Source: Phlegmacium glaucopus
Taxonomy: Eukaryota; Basidiomycota; Agaricomycetes; Agaricales; Cortinariaceae
Direction of reading: 5' to 3'
Assembly: GCA_015039465.1 (NCBI GenBank)
Contig: MU130626.1
Span: 353,523-406,276, forward strand
Length of the DNA stretch: 52,754 bases
Shown here piece after piece: positions 11,816 to 23,115 of the stretch (positions within the stretch are counted from its first letter, which is position 1; the number at the start of each line of letters is the position of its first letter). The translations under genes and the position numbers were made by a program. The notes below the pieces were generated by a model. That model was given only the letters and a program-made list of their open reading frames with translations. It was not told where the DNA came from and ran no database searches.

Positions 11816-12349
11816 GCGCATTTACAATAAACAAAAACCACGAAAGGGATGATCAAGCAGTTTCCGGGGTCTCTTATCTCTTTTGTTCGCAGTGGCATTC
11901 TACAATATACTCTTTATTCTCACCGAACATCCTTTCATGCTCCTTTTTATTTTACATTATCAATTAAACTATTAGCAAGCATAACCACTGTTATGCCATG
12001 TAGTTTCTCAAAGGCTCACTCAGTCGTTTGCGCAGCAAACAACCGAGCTTCAAGCTCGTACTCTAGGGATCCAACATTCATCGCGTATTACCTCCAATCA
12101 GATTCTTCTCTCCACTAATCGTGTGAAGCAGCACAACTCCTGGACAAGTGTTAGTGTTCTACGTGCCAAAAAAGATCTCCTACCTTACTAGTTGCTTCGC
12201 AATGTGACATCTCGGGGTATTATTCCGAGTGGGTGAAAATTTCATCGTGTCGCATGGGTACTCATTATTTTCCATCTGTTCGCAAAAACATGATCCCATG
12301 TGGAGGATTAGCGCTATACTGTACTATTATGACCGATCGCTCACGTCAC
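11816..12349. other. Spacer beyond the duplication, no gene
   Basis: This is unique sequence past the duplication edge. Plus-strand frames at 11767-12118 have no recognisable domain, and no gene is supported. Confidence 0.4.
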
Positions 12350-13680
12350 TGCCCGTTGTATTCATACGACGACCTTTTCCCAGACAATTGGTTCGACTTT
12401 TTGATTTTTTTAAATTATCTTGGCCAAACTCGACATCCTCGGCGGCGGATTTTTGAAGAAGACTCCCATCTTCGGAGACAAGAACCCCGTCGTCAACGGA
12501 CCCAGATGCGATGTGCCTCTTGACGACGTCGACGGGAATATCACTAGTATCCTCGAAAACGCTGACCCCCCCTATCGTCCTTCAACGTCATTGAAGGCGG
12601 ACGAATCATGCGAGAGCTTGAAAAGGGTGGGATTTGTCTTGTGGAGATTTGGAAGGGTGGATAGAGCTTCTTGGGAGGTAATGCTTACTTGCGAGAGGTT
12701 GAATGATCCAACACGACATAAATGCCTACGACAATCAATAACATTAGGGTTTAAACAGGAATGAAGAAATTTCTCTACTTGCCTTGTAGACGAGAACCTT
12801 GTTGCTTATCTCTGGCGGCTGAATTCATCGAGTTGTCGAACTGTGGTAGAATCTGGGGTGGGTAGTTCTCGGAAATGGTTGATAATGTTGTCCAAATTTT
12901 GACATGAATGATGATCATTGAGATCTTCAATCTTTGGGAGTTGGTCGCGAATTTGGGTGTCTGTTCCGGCGACGATAGTTACGCTGAGCAATGACACAGG
13001 GACAATACTATCATGGACCAAGGTCTTCATAGAGTTGTTTCTCTGTTTCTACGTGTTTCTCATCGGAGAGTTGCTTGAAAGGTTCAACGATAATTCACAT
13101 TTCTGCGATACCCTGTACGCAAGAATAATAAGGAAAAAATAGGGAGGGTAGGAATGGAAGATATACCTTGCCAGGCATGAAGTCGCATTCCATTAATCTT
13201 AGTCCTTCAGTCATTCGATTTCGAGGTCGGCATTACCAAGTTAAATGGGAGCGTTTTCGTAAGATGCTATTAATGATACTGCAAGCCATCAGTTTACACC
13301 TTCAATGAATCAGGAGAGAGAAGGCAAACAGACCTTCAAATTTCTCAACAGTGGCAAAATCGTTATTGCATATCGGATATCCGTTCACGATGTTCTAGAC
13401 CCGTTTCTTGCGTCGTGTCTCGCAACCTGACATCCAAAAGGTTATATGGTGGAATAACGATCGGTATAAGAGACCCCATACCATGAGAGCCTGACTGAGT
13501 GGTTCATTTTGTTTCTCGCACCAGACGATTTCTCCTCAAGTTGTTTTAACTCTGCTCCAGCCATCTCTGCCCTCTCTCACGCAGCTTCCTTTAGTCTGCT
13601 CGTGGGGCTTCCAGAACGCGGAATTTTGGGCATAATTTTGGAGTTCTTGATCATCGCTTGCAGGTTGCGAATTTACTAGG
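12350..13680 (-). pseudogene. Decayed protein gene, coiled-coil-like, unrecognised
   Basis: Several minus-strand stretches have protein-like codon use and follow each other in order but are broken by stops and shifts. One near 13640-13500 reads LKEAA-stop-ERAEMAGAEL. One near 13080-13020 reads QLSDEKHVETEKQLYEDLG. 13030-12806 is an open 74-codon frame containing SVTIVAGTDTQIRDQLP. Further on come RVGSFNLSQVSITSQEAL (about 12730-12680) and IPVDVVKRHIASGSVDDG (about 12540-12480). A possible 60-bp GC-AG intron lies near 12730-12790. The Glu/Lys/Gln-rich pieces suggest a coiled-coil protein, but I do not recognise the family. The plus-strand frame at 12420-12764 is probably its shadow. Confidence 0.4.
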
Positions 13681-13712
13681 CGTCCTCAGTCAAGGATCAA
13701 AAATTTATCAAT

Positions 13713-14019
13713 TTAGGTACCACTGGGAGAGGTGAGGGACCTAGAGGGAGGTTTCATGGAGAAGCCTGTCGAGGGGGCAAACTCAGGGGTGACGAGGTTC
13801 GTCCATTGGCCGATGGTGTTTTGGTGGGTGATTCCTAGCACGGGATATTGGAAGAACTGGATAGAAAATTGACGAGAAGTGCGCAGGCTGTGAGTGTGGA
13901 GTTTGGTGGGTATTATGGACCTAAAGTGGTTAGATTGTTGTTTATGTAATCGAGAGCGTCTTTCTTTCTGACTCCCACCATCCAACTTCATCCCTCACCA
14001 CAACTCACTGTTCAACAAT
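13713..14019. other. Intergenic region upstream of the NB-ARC gene
   Basis: This lies immediately upstream of the NB-ARC-TPR start codon and presumably holds its promoter and 5' leader. A 92-codon minus-strand frame (13713-13991) shows no recognisable domain and is not called. No clear TATA element was identified. Confidence 0.35.
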
Positions 14020-17000
14020 ATGAAGCGCATTTTCAAGAAAATTTTCAAGCCCAAGAAATCGAAATATTCATCTCAGACCGTCAACGATGCTCTGGGTTCC
14101 AACATCGAACCAGCTTCGACTTCGACCATCAAAACAAGCACCGCAAATCCCATGCTATCCGTTCCCGCTAATGCTGCCGCTGAAAGCGCACAAGTTATTC
14201 AAGTCGCTGGCGTGACTGTGAGCGTTCAACTCCTCCCATCGCATCCCTAAGTATTAACCATCGTCATCGATCAGGCTGCCCATGACCTAGTCTCTCCTTC
14301 GGTCTCTGCCTTGGTGATCAATGAGCCAGACGTAAGCATTCCAGACACTAGCGTTAATGTGAGCGTTCAACTTCGCCGATCGCGTCCTTAAGCATTTAAC
14401 CATCGCCATCGATCAGGCCGCCCATAACCTAGTCTCTACTTCAGTTTCCACTTTGCCGATCAATGATCTTGCTCCTGTAAGCACTCCAGCCACCGACGTT
14501 AATGTAAGTGTTCAACTTAGTCCATCATATCCATCACTACTCAATCATCCTCGTCGATCAGAGTGACCATGAACTTCAAGTCTCTGCTTCGGTTTCTGCT
14601 CTGGCTGTCGCTCCTGTAGTCCATCCGGAAGAGGGTTCATCCTCACCTGATGCTGTAATGCAAGCCAAATTGGGATCTATAGAATCGCAACAAAATCCCT
14701 CAGTGAGTTGCCTACACAATGTGTTCTCGGCTTTCACTGATAATCAGCAGACTCAGGATTCTGATTTGTGTCTTCCAACTCCCTTTGCAAATGCCCAGAC
14801 AGTGTTCATCACAGGTGGTACTTTTGTAAGTCATTTTTTTTGTAGGCTGTGTAGATAATTTAACAATATTTTGTCTGCCAGTATCACATTATCAATAATT
14901 TCCCTGCCAATACCAATGAACAGCAGACAAAGATTCCTGTACCTCAGCAACCACTTTCCAGTCTATTCTTTACTGGATGGAAAGCTGAACTTGACAAGCT
15001 TGGGAAGATTTTTGTTGATCGTGCTAATAGTAGACCAAGATGCTCTTGTCTCCTCTGGGGAACAGGAGGCATTGGAAAGACTCAGATCTGTCTTAAGTTC
15101 ACAGAAGAAATGTCTGGCAGGTAAGTAGTTTCATATTACCATTCACAACACTGGATTCATTCCTTACTCTAGTTTTTCACATGTGTTCTGGGTTGATGCC
15201 TCCTCTTATGAGAGCATTACTATATCTCTGAAGGGTATATCTAGCATTCCTGCTGCACAAGCTTCAGGTGTGAAAGGCTCAGTTGACTCTGTCCTCCAGT
15301 GGATATCTTGTATTCAAGGGGAATGGTTGATTATCTTTGATAATGCTGGTGATCCTCCTCCAGAGGTGATGGCCCAGTTCATTCCCCCAGGTAACAGAGG
15401 TAATATTCTGATTACCAGCAGAAACAGATCTGTAGGAAGGGTCATAGGCTTTCAGAATGTGATTGAGATCAGTGAAATGGAGGAGTCAGATGCTATAACC
15501 CTACTTCTCAGGGCTAGCTGTTTGGATCCTTCACCTGAGCATGTACAGGTTGCCAAAAGTATTGTGACTGAACTTGGTGGCATTCCTCTTGCTGTTGATC
15601 ATGCTGGTGCTTATATTGATGCTGGGAAATGTGATATCAATGAATATCTGACCCAATTGTCCTTACACCGTCAGACCCTTATGTCAGATGGTATATTCAA
15701 AGGAGCATCAAATTATAATCAAACAGTGTATGGGACTTGGGATCTATCTTTCAAAGAGATCGAAAAGAGAGCTAGTGGACAGTCCACTGCTGGAGATGCA
15801 CAGGCAGCCCAGGCTGCAATCCTAATTCTCCAAATATGTGCTTTCTATCATCATAGCAATATTTCTAAGGACATATTTGAATCTGCTGCTGAGGAAGCTA
15901 TAAAAGATGTTGTTGATAGTGACATAGCAGAAAAGATGCCTCTGGCAGTCACTTCACTGGATCATACTTTGCTTGACCTGAAAAATGATGGTCACTGGGA
16001 TGATTTCATCTTTGGACAAGGGATTAGTGTCCTTCTCTCATTCTCCTTGATGAAAAGAGGACAATCATCTAAAATGTTTTCTGTTCATCCTCTGGTGCAC
16101 AACTGGAGTCGAGAGAGAATGTCAGAGTCTGAGCAGCAAAGAATGTGTGAGATGGGAAGCATAATATTGTCCTGTGCAATTCCAGGGAGACATGAAAGCC
16201 AGGATTATGCACTGCGACGATTGATTTTTCAACATATTAAAGCAAATGAGTTATGTGGAAAGCAGATAGGACATATTACACAGTACTATGATGATAAATG
16301 GAGCAATTTCTCACTAGTAATGTGGGAGAATGGAGACTGGAACAATGCAGAGCAGCTGGAGGTTCAAGTTATAGACATGAATGTTCATGTTATGGATGTG
16401 AGGAAGAAGCTGCTTGGTGCAGAACATCCATCCAGACACCGTCAGCAGTATGGGAAATCTAGCAAGGACATACAGCAATCAGGGAAGGTGGAATGAGGCA
16501 GAGCAGCTGGATGTTCAAGTTGTGGACATGAGGAAGAAGCTGCTTGGTGCAGAACATCCAGACACCCTCATCAGTATGGCAAATCTAGCAAGTACATACA
16601 GGAATCAGGGAAGGTGGAATGAGGCAGAGCAGCTGGAGGTTCAAGTTATGGACATGAGGAAGAAGCTGCTTGGTGCAGAACATCCAGACACCCTCATCAG
16701 TATGGCAAATCTAGCAAGCACATACAGGAATCAGGGAAGGTGGAATGAGGCAGAGCAGCTGGAGGTTCAAGTTATGGACATGAGGAAGAAGCTGCTTGGT
16801 GCAGAACATCCAGACACCCTCAGCAGTATGGGAAATCTAGCAATCACATACAGCAATCAGGGAAGGTGGAATGAGGCAGAGCAGCTGGAGGTTCAAGTTA
16901 TGGACATGAGGAAGAAGCTGCTTGGTGCAGAACATCCAGACACCCTCATCAGTATGGCAAATCTAGCAAGCACATACAGCAATCAGGGAAGGTGGAATGA

Positions 17001-17814
17001 GGCAGAGCAGCTGGAGGTTCAAGTTATGGACATGAGGAAGAAGCTGCTTGGTGCAGAACATCCAAACACACTCATCAGTATGGCAAATCTAGCAATGACA
17101 TACAGCAATCAGGGAAGGTGGAATGAGGCAGAGCAGCTGGAGGTTCATGTTGTGGACATGAGGAAGAAGCTGCTTGGTGCAGAACATCCAGACACACTCA
17201 GCAGTATGGGACATCTAGCAACAACATACAAGAATCAGGGAAGGTGGAATGAGGCAGAGCAGCTGGAGGTTCATGTTATGGACATGAGGAAGAAGCTGCT
17301 TGGTGCAGAACATCCAGACACCCTCATCAGTATGGCAAATCTAGCAAGTACATACAGCAATCAGGGAAGGTGGAATGAGGCAGAGCAGCTGGAGGTTCAA
17401 GTTATGGACATGAGGAAGAAGCTGCTTGGTGCAGAACATCCATCCACACTCATCAGTATGGCAAATCTAGCAATGACATACAGGAATCAGGGAAGGTGGA
17501 ATGAGGCAGAGCAGCTGCAGGTTCAAGTTATGGACATGAGGAGGAAGCTGCTTGGTGCAGAACATCCAAACACACTCATCAGTATGGCAAATCTAGCAAT
17601 GACATACAGCAATCAGGGAAGGTGGAATGAGGCAGAGCAGCTGCAGGTTCAAGTTATGGATATGAGGAAGAAGCTGCTTGGTGCAGAACATCCAGACACA
17701 CTCATCAGTATGGGAAATCTAGCAGTGACATACAGCAATCAGGGAAGGTGGAATGAGGCAGAGCAGCTGAAACTTCAAGTCATGAATATGGAAATGAGAA
17801 TTGGAAGAGATTGA
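14020..17814 (+). CDS. STAND NTPase: NB-ARC domain with C-terminal tandem TPRs (fungal NLR-like), frameshifted
   Basis: Signal-transducing ATPase of the STAND class; fungal members act in self/non-self recognition and programmed cell death. I infer seven exons: 14020-14217, 14275-14358, 14417-14503, 14562-14702, 14748 or 14751-14825, 14882-15120, and 15173 onward, all with GT-AG introns of about 45-58 bp. The N-terminus is basic (MKRIFKKIFKPKK). NB-ARC motifs are clear: Walker A GTGGIGKT (15058-15082, about residues 254-262), Walker B-like EWLIIFDNAGD, ILITSRNR and GGIPLAVDHAGAYI. The C-terminus is a 42-residue kinesin-light-chain/NPHP-type TPR array. A tandem ATCC duplication at 16426-16433 shifts the frame: one frame stops at 16496 and the array continues in another to 17814. 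It is either a pseudogene, a switchable allele or a sequence error. The N-terminal effector-like part is not recognised. Confidence 0.82.
14218..14561 (+). repeat. Triplicated intron-exon unit in the NB-ARC gene
   Basis: Introns at 14218-14274, 14359-14416 and 14504-14561 (57, 58 and 58 bp) are near copies: each begins GTGAGCGTTCAAC or GTAAGTGTTCAAC and ends CATCGATCAG or GTCGATCAG. The exons that follow start with related words encoding AAHDLVS, AAHNLVS and SDHELQVS. All are phase 0 at both ends, so units can be gained or lost without a frameshift. Confidence 0.8.
16434..17780 (+). repeat. Tandem array of eleven 126-bp TPR units
   Basis: Eleven units of 42 codons, each containing LLGAEHPDTLISMANLA or a close variant followed by TYSNQGRWNEAEQL, run head to tail with few differences. 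Variation is concentrated at a few positions: AEHP followed by D, N or S; ANLAS/ANLAM/GNLAI; YSNQ/YRNQ/YKNQ; and EVQVMD/EVHVVD/QVQVMD. DNA-level identity across units is very high. This indicates recent expansion or ongoing homogenisation, as known for fungal NB-ARC-TPR genes. Copy number may be miscounted in any short-read assembly. Confidence 0.92.
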
Positions 17815-18044
17815 AGTAGCTCAATCATCTAAAAATGTTTGTACTCTATTTTACTTACTTTCAATTGCACTATGTTTTGTGACAAACAATCAAATTGCAA
17901 TTTTTTAGTAGGAAATAACAGGAAAGCCTGACTTTTCAACAGAAATAGAACCTAGTCTTCTGAGGTCTTTACTGTTCCCCACAAGATCTGATCATATGTT
18001 GAAATTATTGTTCTAATCATGTCATAATCATGTAATATTGCATC
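17815..18044. other. 3' flank of the NB-ARC gene
   Basis: AT-rich sequence presumably containing the 3' untranslated region and polyadenylation signals. No clear AATAAA signal and no gene are seen. Confidence 0.35.
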
Positions 18045-18052
18045 ATCATTAG

Positions 18053-18515
18053 TAGTGATGTTCAAGGGTATGAGGGTAAGAGTAAGAAGGTAAAGGTGAA
18101 GGTCAGGATTTTCATACCCTTACAAAACCCGTACCCATGACAAAGGGTCAGGGTTTTTGCAAGGGTTATTCAACGGTTGTTTTTAAAATCAAAAGCCATC
18201 TATTATGGTTACCAACAAAGATATTTAGCATAAAAAACATAATTTCCACTATCTGGATTATTTTTCATCCTTTTAGCCTATTACATCAGTATTCTGCTCC
18301 TGAAAAATGAGTGATAGCTATTTTACTGTCCACAATGTGATTTAATAATCAACCCTCAGCCCTAATCAAAGGGGTTTCTACCCTTGAACCCTCCACTCAC
18401 CCTTACCCATACCCTCTAAATCTAAAACCTTACCCTTCAAAAGGGTCAAGGGTAGAGGTGGGTCAGGGTCAGGATCAGCCTGATAACATCCCTGGGTTAC
18501 CCATGCCCATCACTA
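18053..18515. mobile_element. hAT-type non-autonomous element C
   Basis: This 463-bp element is flanked by the exact 8-bp repeat ATCATTAG (18045-18052 and 18516-18523). It starts TAGTGATGTTCAAGGGT and ends ACCCATGCCCATCACTA, imperfect inverted repeats. The interior is rich in AAGGGTCAGGGT-type words and has no open frame of interest. Terminal bases and target size match elements A, B, D and E. Confidence 0.88.
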
Positions 18516-18523
18516 ATCATTAG

Positions 18524-18966
18524 CATTGTGGATACTGACCACTAGTGGAATTCTGTTGTAGTCACATAGCCACTATAAATATCCACATGTCTTAGGATGG
18601 ATTCCTCATCAGCATGAACCAATACATATTGTATCCCCACTCTCTCTAGCCCTACCTTGTGTTAAGTGACCAGACCAGTTTTGTTCTTCACACTGACATC
18701 CCAACTTTCTACATCAGATTCTGACCAATTACCTTGCCAGTCTAATTGGCAGATAATAGGACAAGTTTTTCTTATCAGATGCTCAGAATCTGACCACTTA
18801 GTTTTGGAGTGAAATCTGATGAGTTCTGACCAGAATTGAAATTTCAAGAAAATACAATTTATAATATACTAGTATTTGATAGAAATGTCATGTTGCTATC
18901 AAAATCATGTATTTTGTTCAGTGTGCAGGGTGTAATCACATGGATCACATGTGATGTGATCATCCA
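18524..18966. other. Spacer with TCTGACCAG-rich repeat fragment
   Basis: No gene. About 18660-18850 contains repeated TCTGACCA/GAATCTGA words similar to those at 6760-6850 in opposite orientation, probably a dispersed repeat fragment. Both ends are unclear. Confidence 0.35.
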
Positions 18967-19262
18967 GTACTTTACAATGCCCCACAGTTCCAAGTGGAAT
19001 CTGAGTGGAGTCTGAGCATTCTAAGTGGATTCCAAGTGGATTCCAAGCAGAGTCTGAGTGGAATCATAGATTCTGAATGGAGTCCACTTGGACTCCACTC
19101 AGACTCTGCTTGGAGTCCAACTCACTAAGTAGATTCCAAACAGAGTCCAACTGGAGTCCAACTGGATTCCAACTAGACTCCAAGCTCAGGTTTTACAAGT
19201 TATTTCTCCAAGTTGGTTAAAAAATTTTAAGCAATACCAGGAATTAACCCCTAATTATGTAA
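18967..19262 (-). mobile_element. SINE relative, 5'-degraded, minus orientation
   Basis: Read on the minus strand, a B-box-like GGTTAATTCC (19250-19259) is followed by a T/A-rich stretch, a body of GGAGTCCAA/GGATTCCAA variants, and the tail GAACTGTGGGGCATTGTAAAG near 18970. The order of parts matches the plus-strand copy at 4031-4410, but the A-box region is missing or degraded. Confidence 0.55.
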
Positions 19263-19268
19263 GCAATA

Positions 19269-20165
19269 TCAATTCAGACTGGCTAAGGCTTCATTCCCAG
19301 TGAAACTCAAGTAGTTTTTTAGCAGTGCGATGGGATTAATGGGATTCTGTTGTTCAACAATTATGATATCTTGACCTCGGTGATGGGTTTTTGTGTGTGG
19401 CAAATGGAGTGTATAGGCTGAGGCATTGCGAGGCGACCTTTTAAGGTCAGTACAAGATGGCAACAAAAGAGTGGAAGCATCGGAAATACAGGAAGGTAGT
19501 AGTTCACCAAGATGACACTGTCCCCAGAAGGCAGTGAAAGTGGCGTCTAAAGGATCTGTCAAGTCTAAAGTGTTAATAAATTGGATAAGCATGATGGCAT
19601 TTATGGGCATGTGAAGGGGTTTTTTGGAATGAGCTGGGGTGAGGTGGTCCACACCGTTTAAGATGAATTATAGTTGAGCACTTCCTTTCCAGGCAATGTT
19701 ATGGATGGTGTGCCATGTCTTTATAGCAGATATTCGTCCCCGTGCCATGTTTCCTGCATGTTTTCCTGCACTTGAAGCTGCAAAAGTGCATAGAACAAAC
19801 TCGTCAGCCGGTAGTCGTAGATGATTTGGAATGTCTTCTAAGTCACAAAATTGAATGAAGTCTTTGACAGTACTGGAGTAACGGCTAATAGTAGCGCTAG
19901 CCCATCCTTTTTGTAATACTTTGTAAATGTGTGATTGGGTCTTAAGAGAAAAATGATGATTTTGAGAATAGAGCTGGTGACGTGGCGAATTCAGGGTCTG
20001 AAAAAGAATGGGATTAGGAAGCAATTGTCCTGATGTGTTTGATGGTATAGTGTATTTTGCCGGATGATAGTCAGGTGGATGATTAGAGTGGGTATGGGCT
20101 AAAGGTATGATAGGGATAGGAACATTAGAGTATGTGATAGTGGAGGAGGTGGTCAATGAACGCAT
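19269..20165 (-). pseudogene. Tyrosine recombinase, truncated and frameshifted
   Basis: Two frames, 20165-19668 and 19652-19269, together resemble the N-terminal and central parts of the recombinase at 41436-42926. Shared features are an N-terminal SAM-like segment (WASATISRYSSTVKDFIQFC compared with TRSTYAAGLKRFTQFC) and the AFWGQCHLGEL region, where the first catalytic Arg of GCRRLGE-type motifs is replaced. The C-terminal HxxR and Tyr boxes are absent, so it cannot be active. Confidence 0.7.
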
Positions 20166-20199
20166 AATATGTTAATTGATAGAGAACAATAAAACTGTA

Positions 20200-22060
20200 T
20201 TAGTAAGCAGGGATTAAGGTAAAGTAGCTAAGGTCAAAAAAGGCGTCAAAACTGACGGTAATGTGAAGGTATCTAAACTATGTGGCAAATTAGCGGTGGG
20301 TAAGCCTCGCAAAGGTCTATCTGCAATGTTTGAGGCAGATGGTACGTATAAAGAGGATATCCATATGCTATGGGTACTTAAAAGCGAGGTTATCTGTTGT
20401 AAGACTGAATTTTGTTCTGGACTGCATGATTTTCCTCCTTCAATAGCATGAATAACTAGGGAATGTCACGGGTTTACAAACCCATACGGGTTGGTACCAC
20501 GGGCGCCTGCGGGCACGGGCACGGGTTGCAACTTTGTAACCCCTGCCTAACCCATACCCATGACATGGGTTTGACGGGTGTCCCACGATTTGCCAGTCAG
20601 TGTGATTAAGTCACCCGCGGTTGATTTACTACCAGTAAATACAAAGTAAATAATAAATTAATAATTAATATTAATTATAATGTCAGTTTTGGACATGTAC
20701 CCATCCATGGGTTATATACCCTCGGGTTTTTGCAAAACCTGCACCCGTGCCTGTCGAAACCCGCACCCGTGGACGTGGGTACAGGTTTTGATGGGTACAG
20801 GTGCAGGTTGCCCTGGAAAACCCCAGGGTAGCCCGTGACATTCCCTATGAATAACTCCTTGGTTGTCTGACTTTATAGTAAAATGGATGTTAGAGAAACC
20901 ACAGAAAATTGCGAGCATTAGACCAATTTCGATGGCAATAAATTCAGCCCAACCTATATTTCGACCATTTTTGTTCCAACCATCTTTTAGCATCCAGGAG
21001 TCCCATTCTCCATTGAAGACTACCCCAATGCCCCAAGAGGATGATGTATCAACCCAAAATTCTATATTGGAAGCTACAGAAGGTGATGCTAGGATCGAGC
21101 TGCAGAAGTTAAGTGACAACTTTTCTTGCCACCATTGTACATCTGATAGTACGCTGTGGTTAGGTGTCTTGCATGAAAAAGGCGAGTGTGAATGTGAAAA
21201 GGAGGAGGTGAATCGCGAAATTGCCGGTAAATGCGAGCGACCATCGGGAAGTGCTAGGGAACAGTGTACAAGTGTTCCTAAAAGCGATTCAGCATCTTTA
21301 ATGGCGAATTTCTTTTCTGACGTCCAAAAATCAAGCTTTGTAAGGTATCGAGTTTTCTTCTCTTGAGGAATTTCAACGGTTTTTGATGGTATATCCCAAA
21401 TAAAACCTAAGTATTTGAAGCTGGATGCAAACGGCCTAGTCTTAGACTCTTTCCATGGCCATCCAAGTTGGTCTGCTAGATCATATAGATCTTGTAATGA
21501 ATATGAATATGTATATGGAGGGTTGGAGATTGAGTAGAGTGGGTAGCGAAAGAAGGCAAAGTCGTCCACCCAGTTTTTGACTGCTCTTGGAAGATGAAAC
21601 TGCCGTCATAGCATCAGCCATTTGACCAAAGATGCCTCCTGAGCTAGCAGCTCCAAAAGGAGCATTGTGATCTATGTAGAAGAGATCATTCCAATGTATG
21701 ACAAAATTTTGCTGTTGAGATGGGATGATTGGGCAGCGGCAGTATGCTGCATCAACATCGAGTGTAGCTGCCTCTGTTCCAGCGGGTGCATTAATTTTAA
21801 TTTTTCTAATGTCGTTGAACATACCCCAGTCGCATCTGAAGTTCTCCATGTCAATTTCTGCATTGACCCAGGAGTGAAGTGGATCATTTAGAGGAAACGA
21901 GAAGTCTTGTACGACTCTAAATTCGTCAGTGGTGTGTGGTTTTAAAATGATTCCTAGCGGTGATGTTCAGAATGGACCCTATTATAAGTTCTAATCTGGA
22001 GTGAGAGAAAGGACCAGTGTATCATTTTAATGAGAGTTCTTTGTTTATGTGTGATGTTAT
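20200..22060 (-). pseudogene. Reverse transcriptase-RNase H fragment
   Basis: Minus-strand reading gives TGPFSHSRLELIIGPF-stop-TSPLGIILKP near 22020-21940, then ATLDVDAAYCRCPIIP and APFGAASSGG (RT palm motifs). RNase H follows with FWVDTSSSWGIGVVF and IKSDNQGVI. The SDNQG codons run directly into the 391-bp hAT-type element D, and the frame resumes on the other side near 20456 with ADRPLRGLPT. A shift near 21570 and the stop in GPF-TSPLG inactivate it. The stop is TGA where relatives carry Arg. Confidence 0.75.
20457..20847. mobile_element. hAT-type non-autonomous element D, inserted in RNase H
   Basis: This 391-bp element is flanked by the exact 8-bp repeat TGAATAAC (20449-20456 and 20848-20855). 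Its perfect 16-bp terminal inverted repeats read TAGGGAATGTCACGGG on each strand. The interior has CCCGTACCCATGAC and GGGTACAGGT-type words like element C. It interrupts the RNase H coding sequence of the older retrotransposon. Confidence 0.93.
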
Positions 22061-23115
22061 GATCTCAGGCCATGATGTGGCTAAGCTATAATTAGGCAGT
22101 GATAGGTTGACTATGAGGATGGCGTGTAATGATATAAACCACACACACACACCAACACAATATATTAAATGCGATACGGGCTTCCTAGGAAGTATAGCCG
22201 TTCAGATTTATTAGATTTGTCTTCACACTATAATATATTGTTTATTGTTTCACTTTTAAGTTGTGAGGAACTATAATGATTTCACTGACTTCAGAGACTA
22301 ACTCTGTTGTCAAAAGTTGTGCAGCCAATGCACCAATACAATTATTCTGACTTCAATAAATTCCGAAGACCAATTTGGATTCCAATATTTCTTAATAGTG
22401 TAACCAATACACTAATATTTCTTTTCCTTCTTATAGAACGACTGTTCCTTATTTCTTAGCACACAAATGTGGGTGGTAAGAAAGAAACAATTCAATGATT
22501 TTATTTACAAGTTTTCTATCCTATTTATACAAGTTTAAAAGCTGATTTACATGTGATTGTTATGACCCATTTATTGGCCACTCCGTAGTTCCCCTTATTA
22601 TTCTCATCATTATTCCGACTATTTGTTTGTAACCATTTCACAAACATCCATTTTGGGTTTGTTCCCAGTAGCCCGGCTCCCTTTATTTACTTGTGTAATC
22701 TTTTTGTAACACTTGTGACCCTTGTGACTTCCTCAGTTTTCAAAGCACAAGTCTTTGTCCTATCCCTTTAGATAGAGTTTTTAAATGCATGGATAATTTC
22801 CCTACTTTACTATAGACTTAGTAATGACATAAATTGCAATATATTCCTTATTGACTGTCACGGTATTCATGGTTTCAGTCAGGAAATCCTGTGAATTGGA
22901 CAGTATGACAATTAGGTGATGTCTCACCATAATTATCTCCAGCCCTGTGTTATGAATTATTTCATTGCAATATATGTTTTAATCAACTGGTATAGTCAAT
23001 ACCAATGATTCTTTACTGTATCAGATTGCACTCATAGTTTAGTTTTTAATAATCAAATTAGGGATATTTCCAGTAAAATAAATATATCTGTGCATATATA
23101 TATTTCCACCGTATC
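22060..23115. other. About 1-kb insertion in the RT gene, unidentified
   Basis: RT-like coding on the minus strand stops near 23115 and resumes near 22060, so this AT-rich stretch is an insertion. It contains a short (CA)n tract at 22139-22150. One boundary pair starts TGTGATG and ends CGTATCA, LTR-like, but I found no matching target-site duplication. A solo LTR is possible and unproven. Confidence 0.4.

Noticed and set aside
12420..12764. 114-codon plus-strand open frame with orderly codons
   Set aside because: The opposite strand reads as a better protein-like sequence continuous with neighbouring minus-strand pieces, so this is probably its shadow; it also lacks an ATG.
16434..17780. CRISPR-like array because of regular repeats
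   Set aside because: The 126-bp period is 42 codons in an open frame encoding TPRs, with no unique spacers, in a eukaryotic context.
20863..21366. 167-codon plus-strand open frame
   Set aside because: Shadow of the RT-RNase H relic, which is recognisable on the minus strand.
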